Notes: a model not told the origin generated them from the letters alone. A stretch of 64,000 nt of DNA from Albula goreensis (GCA_022829145.1 CM040746.1:33835712-33899711), one strand, 5' to 3'; shown: positions 22,790 through 35,904, counted from the first letter of the stretch. Numbers and translations: made by a program.

Positions 22790-24921
22790 ATGAAAAAACG
22801 ATGAACGATGAAAACCATGTAGCACCAGTTTGTGTGATGTCACTGTGGACAGAGTATTCCCATTTGGTAGACAGATAATAAGAAAAATCCTGGTACAAAA
22901 CAATAATGTACATACTGTGTCATGGCCCAAGGCAACATTGCCAGTCTAAGTACCTTAGCCTGACAGGTACAGCCCAGCCCTACTAGTCATTATTTGGTGG
23001 GTGAGAATAATTCATGGTGCGGAGCAAGCCAGACAAGACATGGCATAAAGAGAATAATAAAAACCATAAAGCAGCTACCTTCCATTTTATTAGCAGTCTA
23101 GATTTAATGACAGATAAAATAATAGATTTGAAGAGGACTGGAGAGATGATGGCTTGGGTTTTTCTCACCTCTATCTCTGCCGCTTCACACCTCTTCCCTA
23201 TTTGCATAATACCCTGCCGTTTTTTTCCCCTATTTTTATGCGCTCTGTAAAACATTTGGTAGATGAAACTCTAAAAATACTCAAGTAAGTATGTTTTTGT
23301 GTGCTGTTTACTGTCAGTAACTTGGACTTTGCTCAAGAAACTTGGATTTATCTCCATCTGACAATCAGATGGGCTGAGGAAACACAGAGACTGCCTGCCA
23401 GAGTACAAACATGGCATTCTAATGCAACAAGATTAATATTAATAATTACATTTCAGAGAGGGCTTGCAAGACGGAAGCAGAAATGATTGATGACAGCCTA
23501 TGGGAAAGACATGTACAGAGTGTGGCAGAACAAGCATGAAGGGAAAACCAGACGTCTAACATATAAGACGTTTGATTGCATTGTTGTGGCAAACATAAGT
23601 CCACACTCTGTTTAGGGCTGTAAGGTTGTTTAATTATCATGCAGCATGGAGAGTTACAGCAATGTTGTACACCACAGCTCTACCTAGGGTGCCCCCTGGA
23701 GAGAAATTTATACCTGGAGAGAGATGAGGAGTCTACGGTTACACAAAGACATCTACATAATTGGGTGTTGTTGAACATGCATATTCAGTTTAAGAAGGGT
23801 GCTGAAGTGAGCCTTAACCAGGTCAAATGGACCAGCCTGACACTGAAGACATAACGAACAATGGACCGCTACTGCACTTTGCTATCACACTGAGCCCGAT
23901 CCAAGCCATCGGCCAACACTGTCCTCTCCCTGTACCCTGGAAATCTAAACATCCTAAGGCACAAAATGACAAGGCACATTGGAACATAAAATCTAGCTTT
24001 CCACACATTGAAATAAAAAAACAAAACTTTGATGGATTGTAGGCCTTTTCATTTATCGCTCTCAAACTCCACTACATTTAATGATTAACTGCATATTTTG
24101 TTACAAAATGGAAAGTGCAGATCAAGAAACACCAAAACAGGCTAACAGGCCAGCATATTTTGGGACTGTGAGACTGACCTGACAGTATTGTTTTGCTTCT
24201 TTATGGAGAGAAACAAAATCCTTGATTGGTTTCTAGGTATCAGGTTCTGACAAGGAATAGCAACTCTAGTCAGTATGAAATTCAGTTCATAAGCTTCACT
24301 CTCCTATAACTGAATGACATAAAGGATTATCAGACTCACTGTCAGTCCTTATGTCTATTGGCATGCCACTTGCTGAAACAGATCGAGGGAAAAAATGACA
24401 GCCACAAAAATCCAGATCTGAACAGATCACGAGTAGCACAGCATGAGGGCTTGAGCCTCTCTCCCATCATGCACTTCTCTGCAGCACTGGGGCCGTGCCT
24501 GACCACTCAGCCCCTCAACAGGGACATGCCTAGGAGAGGAACACCCCTAGCACCCTGCGAACCCTATTAATAGATCTCTGAACCAGCAACCCCCCCCCCA
24601 ACTCCTACACCATGCCGGAGGGAAAGATTACATGCTACAACGCACATGTGCAGTCTGAGTTTGTCTCTTGAGAAGGGCATCCCTGGTACAAAAAAGAGAA
24701 AAGAAATCAAGTAGAAAATTACCCTGCTGGATATAGGAGGGGGTAGGAAAGCATTCCTTCACCACCTGGTGCTGCAAGGGCATGTGAGAGAGAGGTCAGT
24801 CCGACCAGGGAAGGCCACTTAATACAGGTCACTACTAGGTCAAATATAATGAAGAATGTATGAAAATATAATGACAAGAACGGACCATTTGGCTCAAGTA
24901 GGGTCTTCATTCAACTATGAA
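22790..24921. other. No gene seen
   Basis: Unique sequence holding the CTCF-like site at 23687-23701 and a 9-C run at about 24589-24599. No coding signal or recognised repeat. Confidence 0.45.
23687..23701 (-). promoter_or_regulatory. CTCF-like binding site
   Basis: The minus strand reads CTCCAGGGGGCACCC, close to the CTCF core with its GGGGGCR signature. It faces left, convergent with the site at 9803-9816. Confidence 0.4.
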
Positions 24922-25070
24922 GGGATGGTGATGCAACAGTGATATCGTCACAAAAAACTGAGCAGTGGAAGTTTTTTTTTTTCTCCTTGGATCACAAAAT
25001 ACTGACGGAATGCAAGACCAGACAACACACAAGGAGGCAGAATCGAAACCTTACATAAACACTGCCCAAC
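24922..25070 (+). repeat. Dispersed repeat, copy B
   Basis: Second copy of the repeat at 4970-5120, same orientation, with the shared CAACAGTGATAT, GTCACAA, GTGGAAG, poly-T and purine-rich order. Family unknown. Confidence 0.5.
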
Positions 25071-26882
25071 AATTCTTTAAAAATAATACTAATAATAACA
25101 AAAAAGGATGACTGACATGTCATGTAGATGTAACATACAGTATGTATATATATATATACAGACTAAAAATTACACAGAAAATTAAGAGACGTTAGATGAT
25201 AAACCAAGACATCTGTCTTCTGTCTCTATCTCTGAATGATGGTGGGAATGCAGGAGAATACAGAGAGGTCTGTGATGTGCACTGGTCCCTGTTTCTGTTG
25301 TCATAGTGGCACAAGCACAGTTTGCCCCTGCCCTGTGAGGCATAGTGTGATAGAGCAGCCTCACATACTCACACTTCCCCCAAGTGCTCCATCTAAGGCA
25401 GGGCTGATGCAGTCAGCTCTCTAATTAGGATTAGAGACATTTGGCTGCATTGGGGATTTTTTTTTTCTCCTCCTCTGTCTTTGAAATTCCACACGTCCGA
25501 GAGCAATCTATAGCCTTCAGTAAAGAAGAAAAAAAAACATGCATAAGGGATTTATTTCTTAGTGAAATATTGATATTTCTTAGAATTGTGGTTGACACTG
25601 AGTGCTGAGTTTGTTGCTGTCTGCTCCTACTTCCCAGAATTTGCTGAAAGCGGTCACCTGTCAGAGGAAGGCTAATGCTAAAATGGATTCTAATTCTGAT
25701 TCTGCAATGTTAGATATAGACAAGCTTCACACCCAAAGAGGAAATTATATCAACAGTGTAGCAATCAATGTCTTTTTTTTTTTTTTGGAGTTGTCGAGAG
25801 CAGTGTTTTTGTTTTAACAGACTCATTAAATACACGCTCATGTGCAGATGTAAGTTTCAACTGTCCTCAGACAGATGGAGAGAAATGAGGCAATGCATTG
25901 TGGGAATTGTGTGAAGATAAGAGAGCCTGAAGTACTCTAGGTTATGAAATCACATGGGGATTTAATATGAGCTCATGCTTTTACTTATTAAAACCAGCCT
26001 TTCAATATGGACACCATTTATATTTTGCCCTGGAAAAGGTAAGGAAAAACATATATTGTATATTAAACATATATTAGATATTAAACATATCTCATGTTTG
26101 TAGGAAAGGTTATCCCAGTAGCTTCTGCAGAGCTCTGGTCATGGCACGGACCCCTGAAGTTGGGTTTCAGTGATGCAATGGGATGCCGTTTTTAGCGGAC
26201 ATTTTCCCCGCCTCTCCCATCGTTTTAGGAAAGTTAGTTTTAAAGAAAGCACAATCTACATTTCCATCACTGGGTGCGAAAATGGTCTGACTCTGATGTT
26301 GAAAGCAGCGGCTGTTGGGTGGGATAAACAGGTAGAAATGAAAAAAAGGAAGAGATTGGGACAGAGTTATCATTTGAAAGGAAAATAAAAAAGAGAGATT
26401 TCTGAAATGGGTTTTCAAAGTAGTACGCGATGCATTCACCTAAGATGTATGGGTTCTGTTATCAGTGGTGTGCAGGACAGACAGCTCCAATGTCACTTCC
26501 ATCTGCAGCGTGAATTGACCCGGAATCACCATGTTTAGAGTACACTTTTTATGCGCTTCCAAGCAATTTCTAATGCATTTAAAGTACACTTTAAAAAAAG
26601 AGAAAAAAATTTAATTGTAGACCATATGTTCAGTCTTAAAATTTGCATTTCAATACCATTAGCTTTTAAAAATGGCCATTGCCCAACTCTCCAGGTTTGC
26701 TTAGCTTTGCTGTTGTGCTGTTATTGTTGTACAAAGCCATAAAATTATAAAATGGCAGCCGAGAAATTATAATCACATCCTTCTGGATATTGTCATATCA
26801 TGTGTATATCAATATAGTCACATGGTGTCACTTTTATTTCACAGGTAGTCAAACTTCATGTATATAGTCTGTGTATATGGGG

Positions 26883-26906
26883 GTGTGTGTGTGTGTGTGT
26901 GTGTGT
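26883..26906. repeat. (GT)12 microsatellite
   Basis: Twelve uninterrupted GT units. Confidence 0.9.
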
Positions 26907-29054
26907 ATTTTGCAGCTTCTCCCCTGCAGTTGATGCAAAAGGGTACAGCCAGATTTAAAGCAGACTCGTGTTCATACTCTCAAAGTTTATTTCTTTATGG
27001 TTTTAAAAAGAATAAAGCAGATCAGTAGCAGTCACCATCATCATTTCTGCAGCAACAGGAGCGATCACTGTTCCAACAGAGAATTTTCTGATTTATGACC
27101 ATTGGTAACGGCATCATTTTCTGCTCTGACCACCTGCATTACAGTCGTAACCGTCTCACTTTTATATCTGCATGTCATTAAGGTGATTCATAAAATGGAA
27201 ATACAACTGTAAAAATACCACCTGCTACACTGCAGTATGTGGTTGCCAGGATATCGCCAATATTTCATGAGTCACTTTTGTGCAGCTGGGTTGAAATGAG
27301 GTTAACAGTTAGCAATGAGCTTTCTAATTTTGAACGTTGTTATTTAGCTTTGTGAACCATGCTAGCATCCGTCTTAGTTATGAGCTGAGTGGAAAGCAGT
27401 ATGAGAAAGAAGAGCAGTCACACTCTACACCCAAAACACCTGTAAAAATCACATATGCCATGCACTTGGTGCTAGTTATTATAACATTCATCATAAAATC
27501 CCAAAATATTTGGGTTGTCACTACTTTCGAAATGACTAAAAACCAACTGTTGTTATATTATGTTATGACACATATCATGATGCATTATGAATAGCTTATT
27601 ATATGGTCATAATGGTGTTATAAGCAAAAATTAATTAAGTAATTTTTTTTGTTGTTGTTGTTGTTTGACCGTGCACCTCCTACTTGTTAAATGTGTCTGA
27701 GTTTATATTAAGTGAATCTGAGGTGAAGAGGCACTCATTGCAAAACAATGACAGTCATCAATGACAGAAGATATATTTGCCCTCCCTTTTTCCACCCACA
27801 AACTTACTTTATCCCACAGACATGTCCTATAGAAAGAACAGCCACTTCCTCCAATCAGTTTTTCGAACAAGCACAGTTTTTTTCACACTGCAGATGTGTC
27901 ACCACTTATTTAGCTGTCCATGATAATTTGCATCTATGTTCCTCGTCAAGCGGCAGTTTCCACTGCAAAGCAATCAGTCTTATGAGTCTACTAGCTTCAA
28001 CCTTATCCTCTCTCTTTGAGGCTGAGCGAGTTGTTGCTGGCCAATAGCAATGGTGCAGCTGAGACCCTAACACCCAGTCGCAGGACTCACAGCTGCACAG
28101 CAAACGCATCCCTCTGGCCCAAGAACCACCCAGTGTCCCCAGAACACACACATTTAACGCACTGTTTAATACATTAATGGATGCATTTATGCATTAGCCG
28201 TGCTAGAAGCAGGTGACAACTTAGTGTCCCATGCTATACCCAGGACTCAAGGAGCTTAAGCTGGGCTGGATGGTCAGAAGTCGGCACCTGACTGCTGCTC
28301 CCTTTTACTATTTCCACCGCTAATGCCTTGTTATGACACCACAAGAACCTCCCAGCTAGCTTTATACTCAGAGTCTAAGCCCATCAACCCTTCTACCCCC
28401 TAATTTTTTGGCCAATAGCTTTCAGTCGCTCAATAATACAAATGCATCACATACAATCTTTCTTTTTGGCATGTAAACATATAGATTTGGTTTTGCAGTA
28501 TTAAGGAGGTATTATTTCCTGATGTTGTTAGCCACAGCTATAGGTGCAGTAATCCTTGCATTTCATACCTATTTTAGTTACATCATCCCCATTTTTCAAT
28601 TCTGGAACCTTACAATAAATTGGGCACCAGCTGTCTAATCTATACCAGAATGTGCAAGTTATTGGGGGGCAAGTCAATTCAGTTTTAAATCAGATTACAT
28701 TTTTTTAAATATCACATTCAATACAAATACTACTCATGTTGCATTAGGAGTTTCCAACAACATCCTCTTGGAAGATAATAAGTTTGTGGCTGAAGTATAT
28801 CAGCGTTATTTTTTGTCTCTTCATGATTTGATTGTCATAATGCATTGTATCAGCAAAGTCAATGACAGAAGAATGTGATTTACTAGAGGTTAATGTGCAG
28901 TCTAGAATAAGAATAACCCCCTATAATGCAGTTATCATTTTATTGCTGCCATTGTGCACTGATAACAATTGCTGTCATGAGAAGGAGGATGTGGGAAACT
29001 TTAACAAATTATCCACATAGTCATTCTAGGGATTCCTCTTTTCATTACATTTGT

Positions 29055-29082
29055 TTTATTTATTTATTTATTTATTTATTTA
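29055..29082. repeat. (TTTA)n microsatellite
   Basis: Seven TTTA units followed by an A run. Confidence 0.9.
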
Positions 29083-32000
29083 AAAAAAGGCTGTTAAGTG
29101 GGAAAATAAAAGGTCTCAGAAGTACTTCAAAACAAGGTATGACAGTATATGGGTCAGACATGGTGGGGTAAATCAATGAACAAGGATGGAATGAAAGGGA
29201 GAGGAACAGAATGATGGAAGGCCAGGTAGTTTTGACTGGAAGAGAAAAAAAACCATGCAGAATGAGACAGAAGATAACAAAAGAGGTTATTCTACTGAGG
29301 ATGTAAGATTTTGTCAAGAAGAAATTGCAATTCCACCAGCAGTAGTGGAAAACATCAGTCCATGCTTGCAGTAATAAACAGCCATGCCATGACTAGCTCT
29401 AGTTCACAGTATTGTGGCTTAACATTTTTTTGAATGGTGCAGATTCACCAAAATCGTATTTTGAGTTGACTGTCGACACTATCATAACATCCCATTCTCT
29501 TTTTGAAGCAGCTAAGGGGTCTGGCCATTCATAATCTTTGCATCAGAATTTTCATTTACTGGCTACTCAGTTTCAAAGTTCCTATCTCCTTTACACTCTT
29601 AGAATGGACACTGTTCTCCAAACTCTCACTACTATCATTGGCTGCTAGTGTATATTTACATTTTGTTCATCTGTGTGCCAGTGCACTTTTAGAGTTTTTA
29701 TCTCAGGGTCTAAAGAAAAATTAAAAATGGGTGGTGCCATCTAATCATTGTATGCAAATTCCAAAAATATTTATACATTAGGTAGTATGAATGGAATCCA
29801 TCAAGCAACTGAATGATTTTTAAGAAGAGCCTGTCATACAAAGTTATTTTTTGAAAGTTTTTTTTTTGTATTCTGACATGTAATAGGGTTATGTGTTGCA
29901 CTGAGACATCAGTCACTCCCAAATTTCAACTGTAAAACATGTTCAGAGTTGATGTTAGCCGTGTGTTGAGTAAAGCCTGGCAGAGCAGCAGAATCTTTGG
30001 CCATCTCAGATGGCTCTCTGAGCCAATAATGTCCTTACATTGAGATTTATTTAGCTGCAGTCAGTTCTTGATTACCAGAGCACTTTGTGACTGCTGGTGA
30101 AGCACTTTTACTTTGTTTTAGGTTCTCCGATTTTTTTCGGTATTGTATCTGACAATTTGTTCACTACAGTGCTGTTTTATAGAGTGGAACTTTGTCTCAA
30201 CTGTGTTTAAGATTCTTAAATCTGTACTTAATTCAGGCCAACTACAAATCTTTTGAAAAAGGAACTAATTTTAATGAAACAGCACAGTTATTTGAAAAGT
30301 ACATATCAATCAAGAAAGACGTTATCAGCCACCCAAAACCGTACCCATTTTACACCAAACTGAGGGAGTAATTGTGAATAAGAAGAAAAAACATGTGCCA
30401 CAGACAACAGCTGCTAAGATCCTCTCTAAGAATAATGCTTTACTGGCAGCTCCTTTGAAGCATAACTATGGTGTGGTAGAAAACAAGATCTCTAAAAACA
30501 AGTGCCATCACTGTTGTTGTTTTTCCTCATTATTCATAATAAAAGAAGAAATAAAGTAGCTGCCTAGTACTAGCACCTCTAGCCTAGCCCCAAGAAATAA
30601 AAATACCCTGAAACATGAAAACAGTAGACATTTGATTTTAAGGCATTAAAGAGGACCACTGCAGGAAAGGAGAAAAAAAGAAAGCTTTTTTTTTCCACAG
30701 AGAATTTTCCGCAGGACAAGAATAAATAGTCCTTAATAACATCTTGATAGCACTGCGGTATGTGGAACAGAGAGGGTCACTGATATCAGATGATAGGTTC
30801 TGCAAGGTAAGCTCCTACTTTCCACATTAAAGATGGAGACTGAGCTAATTTGGGTGAAAAGCCTTGCAGAGATTGGAAAATCCAGCCAGGCAAGACATTA
30901 TTTCATCCCCATATTGAACAAAAGGCATGGTAAAAGTACACTAAAAGCAATTTAAAACCTGGTTCGAATGAGAGGGTAATATAGCAGAACTGCCCTACCT
31001 AAAAAAAAAAAGCTGGGGAGAGATCCTTTCACATGACGGCTTCCTGTGGGCTCGACACACGACATTTCAGTTCCTTCTCAATCAAGGAAAAGCATCTGGC
31101 TCTTGTGTAAACACAAATGAATTTGTCTTGTTAGAAGGACACGCCTTATTTACAGGCAGATGAGCACCATCGTTTTATTTCAAACAGAAATAATGACGAT
31201 GCCAGATGGCAGCTCAAAGGCAAAAACATTGCAGGCACTTCTAACAACATTCATTTGCACATTCTTAAAGACGTTGTCTCTTCAACCATGTTTCATATCT
31301 TGCACTTTAAATACCCAGCATGAGTGATGTTCACAGAGCATGGTGCATTCATTACGGGCCCTGGGTATGTTTCTGAAGGGTTTGTTGAATGCTACCTCAG
31401 GCTTTGTTTATCTTTCAATTATTGTATCGTTCTTTCAAAGTGATTTGAAAAGGAACATGTATAGGTGGTCATACCGATCACACAGCAGGTTAACAGCCAT
31501 TCAGGGCGTCTTAGTACTTCATTATTTTCTGTAACAGGCAAATGTTAGCTTGAATGGTTTGAAGCTTTAGTTAGTAGTGCTTTCAAGAAACTGCCTGAAT
31601 TGTGACAATATGACTGTTTGAGATCATTTTACTGTGTACAGATTGAAGACCGGTCATTTCTTATAATACTAATACACAAAAAATAGTGCAAGGAAGAGAA
31701 TCAGATTTCAGTTGGATTTTCCATGTTTTATCAACTGAGATGTAGAGAACCTGCCAGAGAGCAATGTTAAAAGTGGCTTGGGGCAATTTCATTTCTGATA
31801 CACCAATAGCTTTAGAGCATATGGTAGTACACAGGGCTTCTGGTCTTTTGGCATTACTCATGCTTTAAAACTGATAACGTTTTAAGAGCTTTTCACAAAA
31901 CCAAGTTTTACAAACAAACCCTGTCCCAATCTGACAGCTTTCACCTTTGTTTTCACCAACCAAATAATCTCTTGCCTGTTTTGTATTATGGCATGATTTT

Positions 32001-32398
32001 TGGCAGGGTTCAGGACAGCAATCCCCATATACTGGCTGGATTTGAGTTGCATTTCAGTTACAGCTGAGCAGAGCTGACCAAGCTGTGACAAGGAGGTAAA
32101 CAAACCTGGTTCCAGAACAAACTAACCAGTCTGCAAGATCATGCCATAACAACTGAAGTGTACTGTACTGTCCTGACTTGATATTAGCAGTTTGAGAGTC
32201 CTTGGGAAACCTGGCCAAATGCTACATATTGTATAGACACACAGGAATGGTGAATGATGCATTGAGGTGAAGGTCAACTGTAATGGGCTTTTGCATTTCA
32301 AGAACTTTTATACAGAAAGTACCCCCTTCTAAACAGAGACTTTGTCAGGATGTAGTGTGAACTCAAATGCAGACAGGAGCAAAATAAATCTAAGACCT

Positions 32399-32470
32399 GG
32401 ACCCGGACCCGGACCCGGACCCGGACCCGGACCCGGACCCGGACCCGGACCCGGACCCGGACCCGGACCC
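32399..32470. repeat. (GGACCC)12 hexamer array
   Basis: Twelve exact copies of GGACCC over 72 bp, with no visible sequence variation between units. Each junction makes CCGG, so the array holds a CpG about every 6 bp inside CpG-poor sequence. All six frames are open through it, which creates Gly-Pro or Arg-Val dipeptide frames; these are artefacts with no sign of being translated. The perfect identity implies recent expansion. The flanks (a TGCAGACAGGAGC-like left side and a purine-rich right side with CAGGTG) resemble dispersed fish repeat DNA, but this is only an impression. Confidence 0.95.
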
Positions 32471-32932
32471 AAAGGTTTGTAGCATAACTGATCAAACAAA
32501 ACAGAGACAAACTTGCACAGAACAAAGAAAAAGCAAGGTTTAAATACACAGACTAACGAGCAAATGAGACACAGGTGCACAACAGGGCAGGTGAAACAAA
32601 TGAGTAATCAACTGGGCATTAAACTAGAAATGTGCTTCAGATCAACTCAACTTCACAATCTGCTCAAATGTACTATGGTATGTGCCTTTTTCTTAATGAG
32701 TTTTAAATGGCTGTTGTAAAGGTAGGAGGGCACAGCAGTGATATGTAGTAATATAGACCAAGCTTCCAAAAATAATGCTGGAGCTAATTCAACACAGAAC
32801 AGCATAGGGTGCATCTCTCTCTCCCCACTCCGGCTCTGTCAACAGTCAGCTGTCATTTTCTGATAAATTATTCATCCATTTTATTCATTGATTTATTTTT
32901 TTTTACTATTGATTATTTATGTATTTATATTA
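32471..32932. other. No gene seen
   Basis: Purine-rich on the + strand up to 32.62 kb, then AT-rich. It may be the right part of a dispersed repeat that hosts the hexamer array. Nothing firm. Confidence 0.35.
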
Positions 32933-32978
32933 ATGGATGGCATTCCGAGAGGGCCATACCTTTTGGAATGCCATCCAT
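32933..32978. repeat. 20-bp stem-loop, 6-nt loop
   Basis: Arms 32933-32946 and 32965-32978 pair perfectly over 14 bp. The inner six positions also pair in RNA through two G:U and four Watson-Crick pairs, giving a continuous 20-bp stem closed by GCCATA. The G:U pairs mean the fold is perfect as + strand RNA but imperfect as DNA. It could be a structured RNA, or a palindromic transposon fragment whose C bases have decayed to T. Confidence 0.7.
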
Positions 32979-33167
32979 AATTTACTTCATTAATAACAAT
33001 GAATTCATATGGTCTTAAGGTCTTCCCATTTGGGTTCACTGAAGTTTAATTATACATGCGCCATTGCAACACTCCATACTATAAACAATAGAAAGGAGGA
33101 AAAGTTTTCTCAGAACACAGTGAATACTATATTATTGATAAAGTAATTATACCTCCTCATCCTGCAG

Positions 33168-33219
33168 AAGAGCGGCCTTCTTTCAGGCCAAGATAAGAGT
33201 GGTGCGAAGACTTCCTACA
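33168..33219 (+). other. 52-nt exon-like block
   Basis: A pyrimidine-rich acceptor (ACCTCCTCATCCTGCAG) precedes it and a consensus donor (ACA then GTAAGT) follows. One frame reads KSGLLSGQDKSGAKTSY and a second is open too (RAAFFQAKIRVVRRLPT). The size is that of a small internal exon. I do not recognise the gene, and with two open frames the phase is undetermined. Chance co-occurrence of splice-like signals in AT-rich DNA is a real alternative. Confidence 0.25.
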
Positions 33220-35059
33220 GTAAGTTTTGGTGTGTGCTTTGAGTGATAAAACTTTTCTGCTTTGAAATCTTTGTCATTTTAATTCTAAATTATAAACCTC
33301 TATTTTTTTGCTATAATTAAATCATGTATTAGTCATTAATATAAATTCTGATAACATAAGAGAGTCTAGTTTTTCTAGAGAATGTGAGCATTTTCATCCT
33401 TCTCCCATGCTGTTTTTACCATCTAAACCCTAGTGTGTGCATGGCAGATATTTCAGTAGGAAAAAGACCAACTGGTAGAAGATTTCAGAGACATTCAGAT
33501 CAGCCATTGCAGTGTGATCATCAAACCGAGCCAAAGGGGGCAGCATGTGTCATTTTGGCCTTAAATAAGGCATTCTTTATGGAGGGTCCCTGGATAAAGC
33601 ACTGGCGCAGAGGTGCAGCGACACATCTGATGGTCAGAATAATATTCTGACAGCACGAGGGTGGGCTGGTGTCCCCTGGGTGAAACGCACTATTTACCAT
33701 GACATCGTCCAGGGAGGGAGGTTTCACTCGGCCAGGCATGCCAGCTAGCTCTCTGAATGGATGGAAGGACCAAGCGTTCCACATCGGGGCAATGTAGATC
33801 ATGCCACTGGTTGTCGAATGCTTGAGTCTTGATAATTTTCCTACTATGAATTATTTTAAACTTAAGTAGTTTCACCACATTTCTAAGTGCATAAGCATGT
33901 CCATTCAGTATTCTGTTTCAATTAGACATTTAATTCACTAATAAAATAATGGCAAAAAATGAACAACAGCAACAACAGAAATTAAATATCTTCACAACGA
34001 TTAGGTTATTACAACCTTACAATTACAATAATTATGATTTAGTTTGAGTATTTATTTATTTTTTGCCATTGTAATATCAGAATAAATGACACCAGGCTCC
34101 ATTGAAATTGAGACTTAAGGCCAAGATTGCAACAACAAAAAACTATGCTTTGCACACACTATGCTTTATTTTTATTTGTGCTATTTCCAAATAAGTATAA
34201 CATTTTCTTATTCTCGGCCAGTGCATTGAATTTCAGTGACACACAAGTTTTTTTTAATTATTATTTTATTTATTTTTTAATGACTATAACATTTCATATA
34301 AGGATACAATTGTAAAGCACTAATGTAACTGCTTCAAAGGGTTAACATTTAGAATTTGCATGGCCAGAAGATGTTGTCACTCACAATATCATGATATCAA
34401 ATCTGTACATAAATGGACAAAAATATACACTCGGAGCATGAATAAATGGGTAGATTCTGAGAAATAAATGAAAGCTAATTGCAATGGTTATGAGTATGCT
34501 AACTTGGTATGATTCAGGCAAGGCATCTACACAGCTTGAATGGTGTGGGTGTCAGCCAGGTAGCATTTTTTTCCATGATTTAATTTAATAGAACTGGAAA
34601 AATCTCACTTGTATTTCTTCTGTAACTGTATTATTTCTTATGTTGCTTTTTGTATTTGTTTTCTGTGTGTTATTCAAGGGCATGAAAAAAACTTCATTGT
34701 TACAAGTCATTGTAAATCAAAACTGAAAGATTCTTTAGTACATATGTCCGAAGCTAGGAGGAATCCAGTTTTAAGCAACAACCAGAGACAACCAATCCAA
34801 TTTAATGTCTTCATTAAGACAATGTGGTAATCTTCTAGGTGAATAGTTTCATTTAAAACAAAAACGTTGTAGCTTTAAAACTTAAAAAAATATATTATAC
34901 CTGCATAAGAGACACAAAGTAACCAAAATAAATAAACATAATACATATTTTAAATGTAGCAATGTATACATGATGTATGGAAGAGTACATACTCATTATT
35001 TTATTGTTTGCATAAAGTTGCCACAGCTGAAGCGCATAAACACTTGCATTTATGCTTCC
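33220..35059. other. AT-rich sequence, no gene seen
   Basis: Very AT-rich with short poly-T and TTTATT runs. CCAAAGGGGGCAGCA near 33531 slightly resembles a CTCF core but departs from it in the left half. No repeat family recognised. Confidence 0.45.
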
Positions 35060-35660
35060 TAATGAAGACTAATCTCATATAAATCAAAAGGAAACTAATT
35101 TACAATGTTTCATCAAGGCAAGGCATGAGTTTCAATCAATGTCCCCTGAAAAAGTCGGCATTGCCTGAATGCTATTGAAACAAATATATCAAATCAAATC
35201 ACATTTAGACTGCAATTATCTCACATCTGTTGTGGCAGTAATTTCTCACGCAGGGTTTATTTCACTGTGCTGACAGACAAATAAACCTTTAGGGGCTGGG
35301 ACGGGCTGGGATGGAGTGGGGGGTAGCTAATACGTGCAAATAATTCCCTGACAAGGAATGGCACCAAAATGAGAAATTCAAAGCTTACACAAGACAATAA
35401 ATCTTCAAAGAGCAGAGACTGATTTCAAACGGTAATCATAATCTGAAATGATAACATTCCCCACCTTTTATCATGCGACAGTCTCCTGGAAGAGATCACC
35501 TCTCTCATCAATATTCATAATCGGCTCGCCCTGCTCTTCCCCAGATGCTGCACTCTAAACAATAGCTACAGGAGAAGCCACAATGGCTCTGCTACATCCA
35601 GATTTATGACAAAAGCACTGCGGCTTTCAGACATTTCAGAGATTCATCTTGAGTGGTGGA
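35060..35660. promoter_or_regulatory. Candidate conserved regulatory block with G4 motif
   Basis: About 600 bp of repeat-free sequence with TCAATATTCATAATCGG, CTAAACAATAG (SOX-like ACAAT), GATTTATGACAAAAG (HOX/CDX-like TTTATGA) and AATCATAATC. Five G runs at 35292-35323 add a G-quadruplex motif. This is one of the best enhancer candidates by motif density; no coding signal is seen. Confidence 0.35.
35292..35323 (+). other. G-quadruplex motif, + strand
   Basis: G runs of 4, 3, 3, 3 and 6 with loops of 2, 2, 2 and 7 bases, inside a regulatory-looking block. Confidence 0.65.
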
Positions 35661-35904
35661 ATAACCAAAAACAGCTGATCATAAAAGGCCTACTTTTTTA
35701 ATTTTTAAGCAAATGTTATACTTTTAAAATCAAAGCATCAGGCCAAGTATTGAATCTAACTGTAATAATGTAGTTAGGTGCGAAAAACATGCATGACTTT
35801 GGTTTTGAGTCAAGGGCATTTTCCAGGGAAGGTTTGCATATAGTGATGAAATCTCCTATGAGGCCCCTGGTGCCCTGACCCCACCCTTAATGTGGGAAGA
35901 ACAG

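Larger units (their letters stand above)
25071..32398. other. Long AT-rich stretch without genes
   Basis: Over 7 kb with no recognised coding sequence. It holds simple repeats only: TA at 25145-25157, a poly-T near 25771, GTT units at 27651-27664, and an ATATTAAACAT near-duplication around 26052-26092. A lone GGTTCGAAT at about 30962 resembles a tRNA B box but has no A box partner. No transposon ends were recognised. Confidence 0.5.

Noticed and set aside
30961-30970. tRNA gene or SINE suggested by GGTTCGAAT
   Set aside because: No A box or tRNA fold at the right distance upstream.
32298-32580. Arg-Val and Gly-Pro repeat proteins
   Set aside because: They are the two open frames of the GGACCC array and have no independent coding evidence.
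33531-33546. Additional CTCF site
   Set aside because: The GGGGGCAG half fits but the left half departs from the consensus at key positions.
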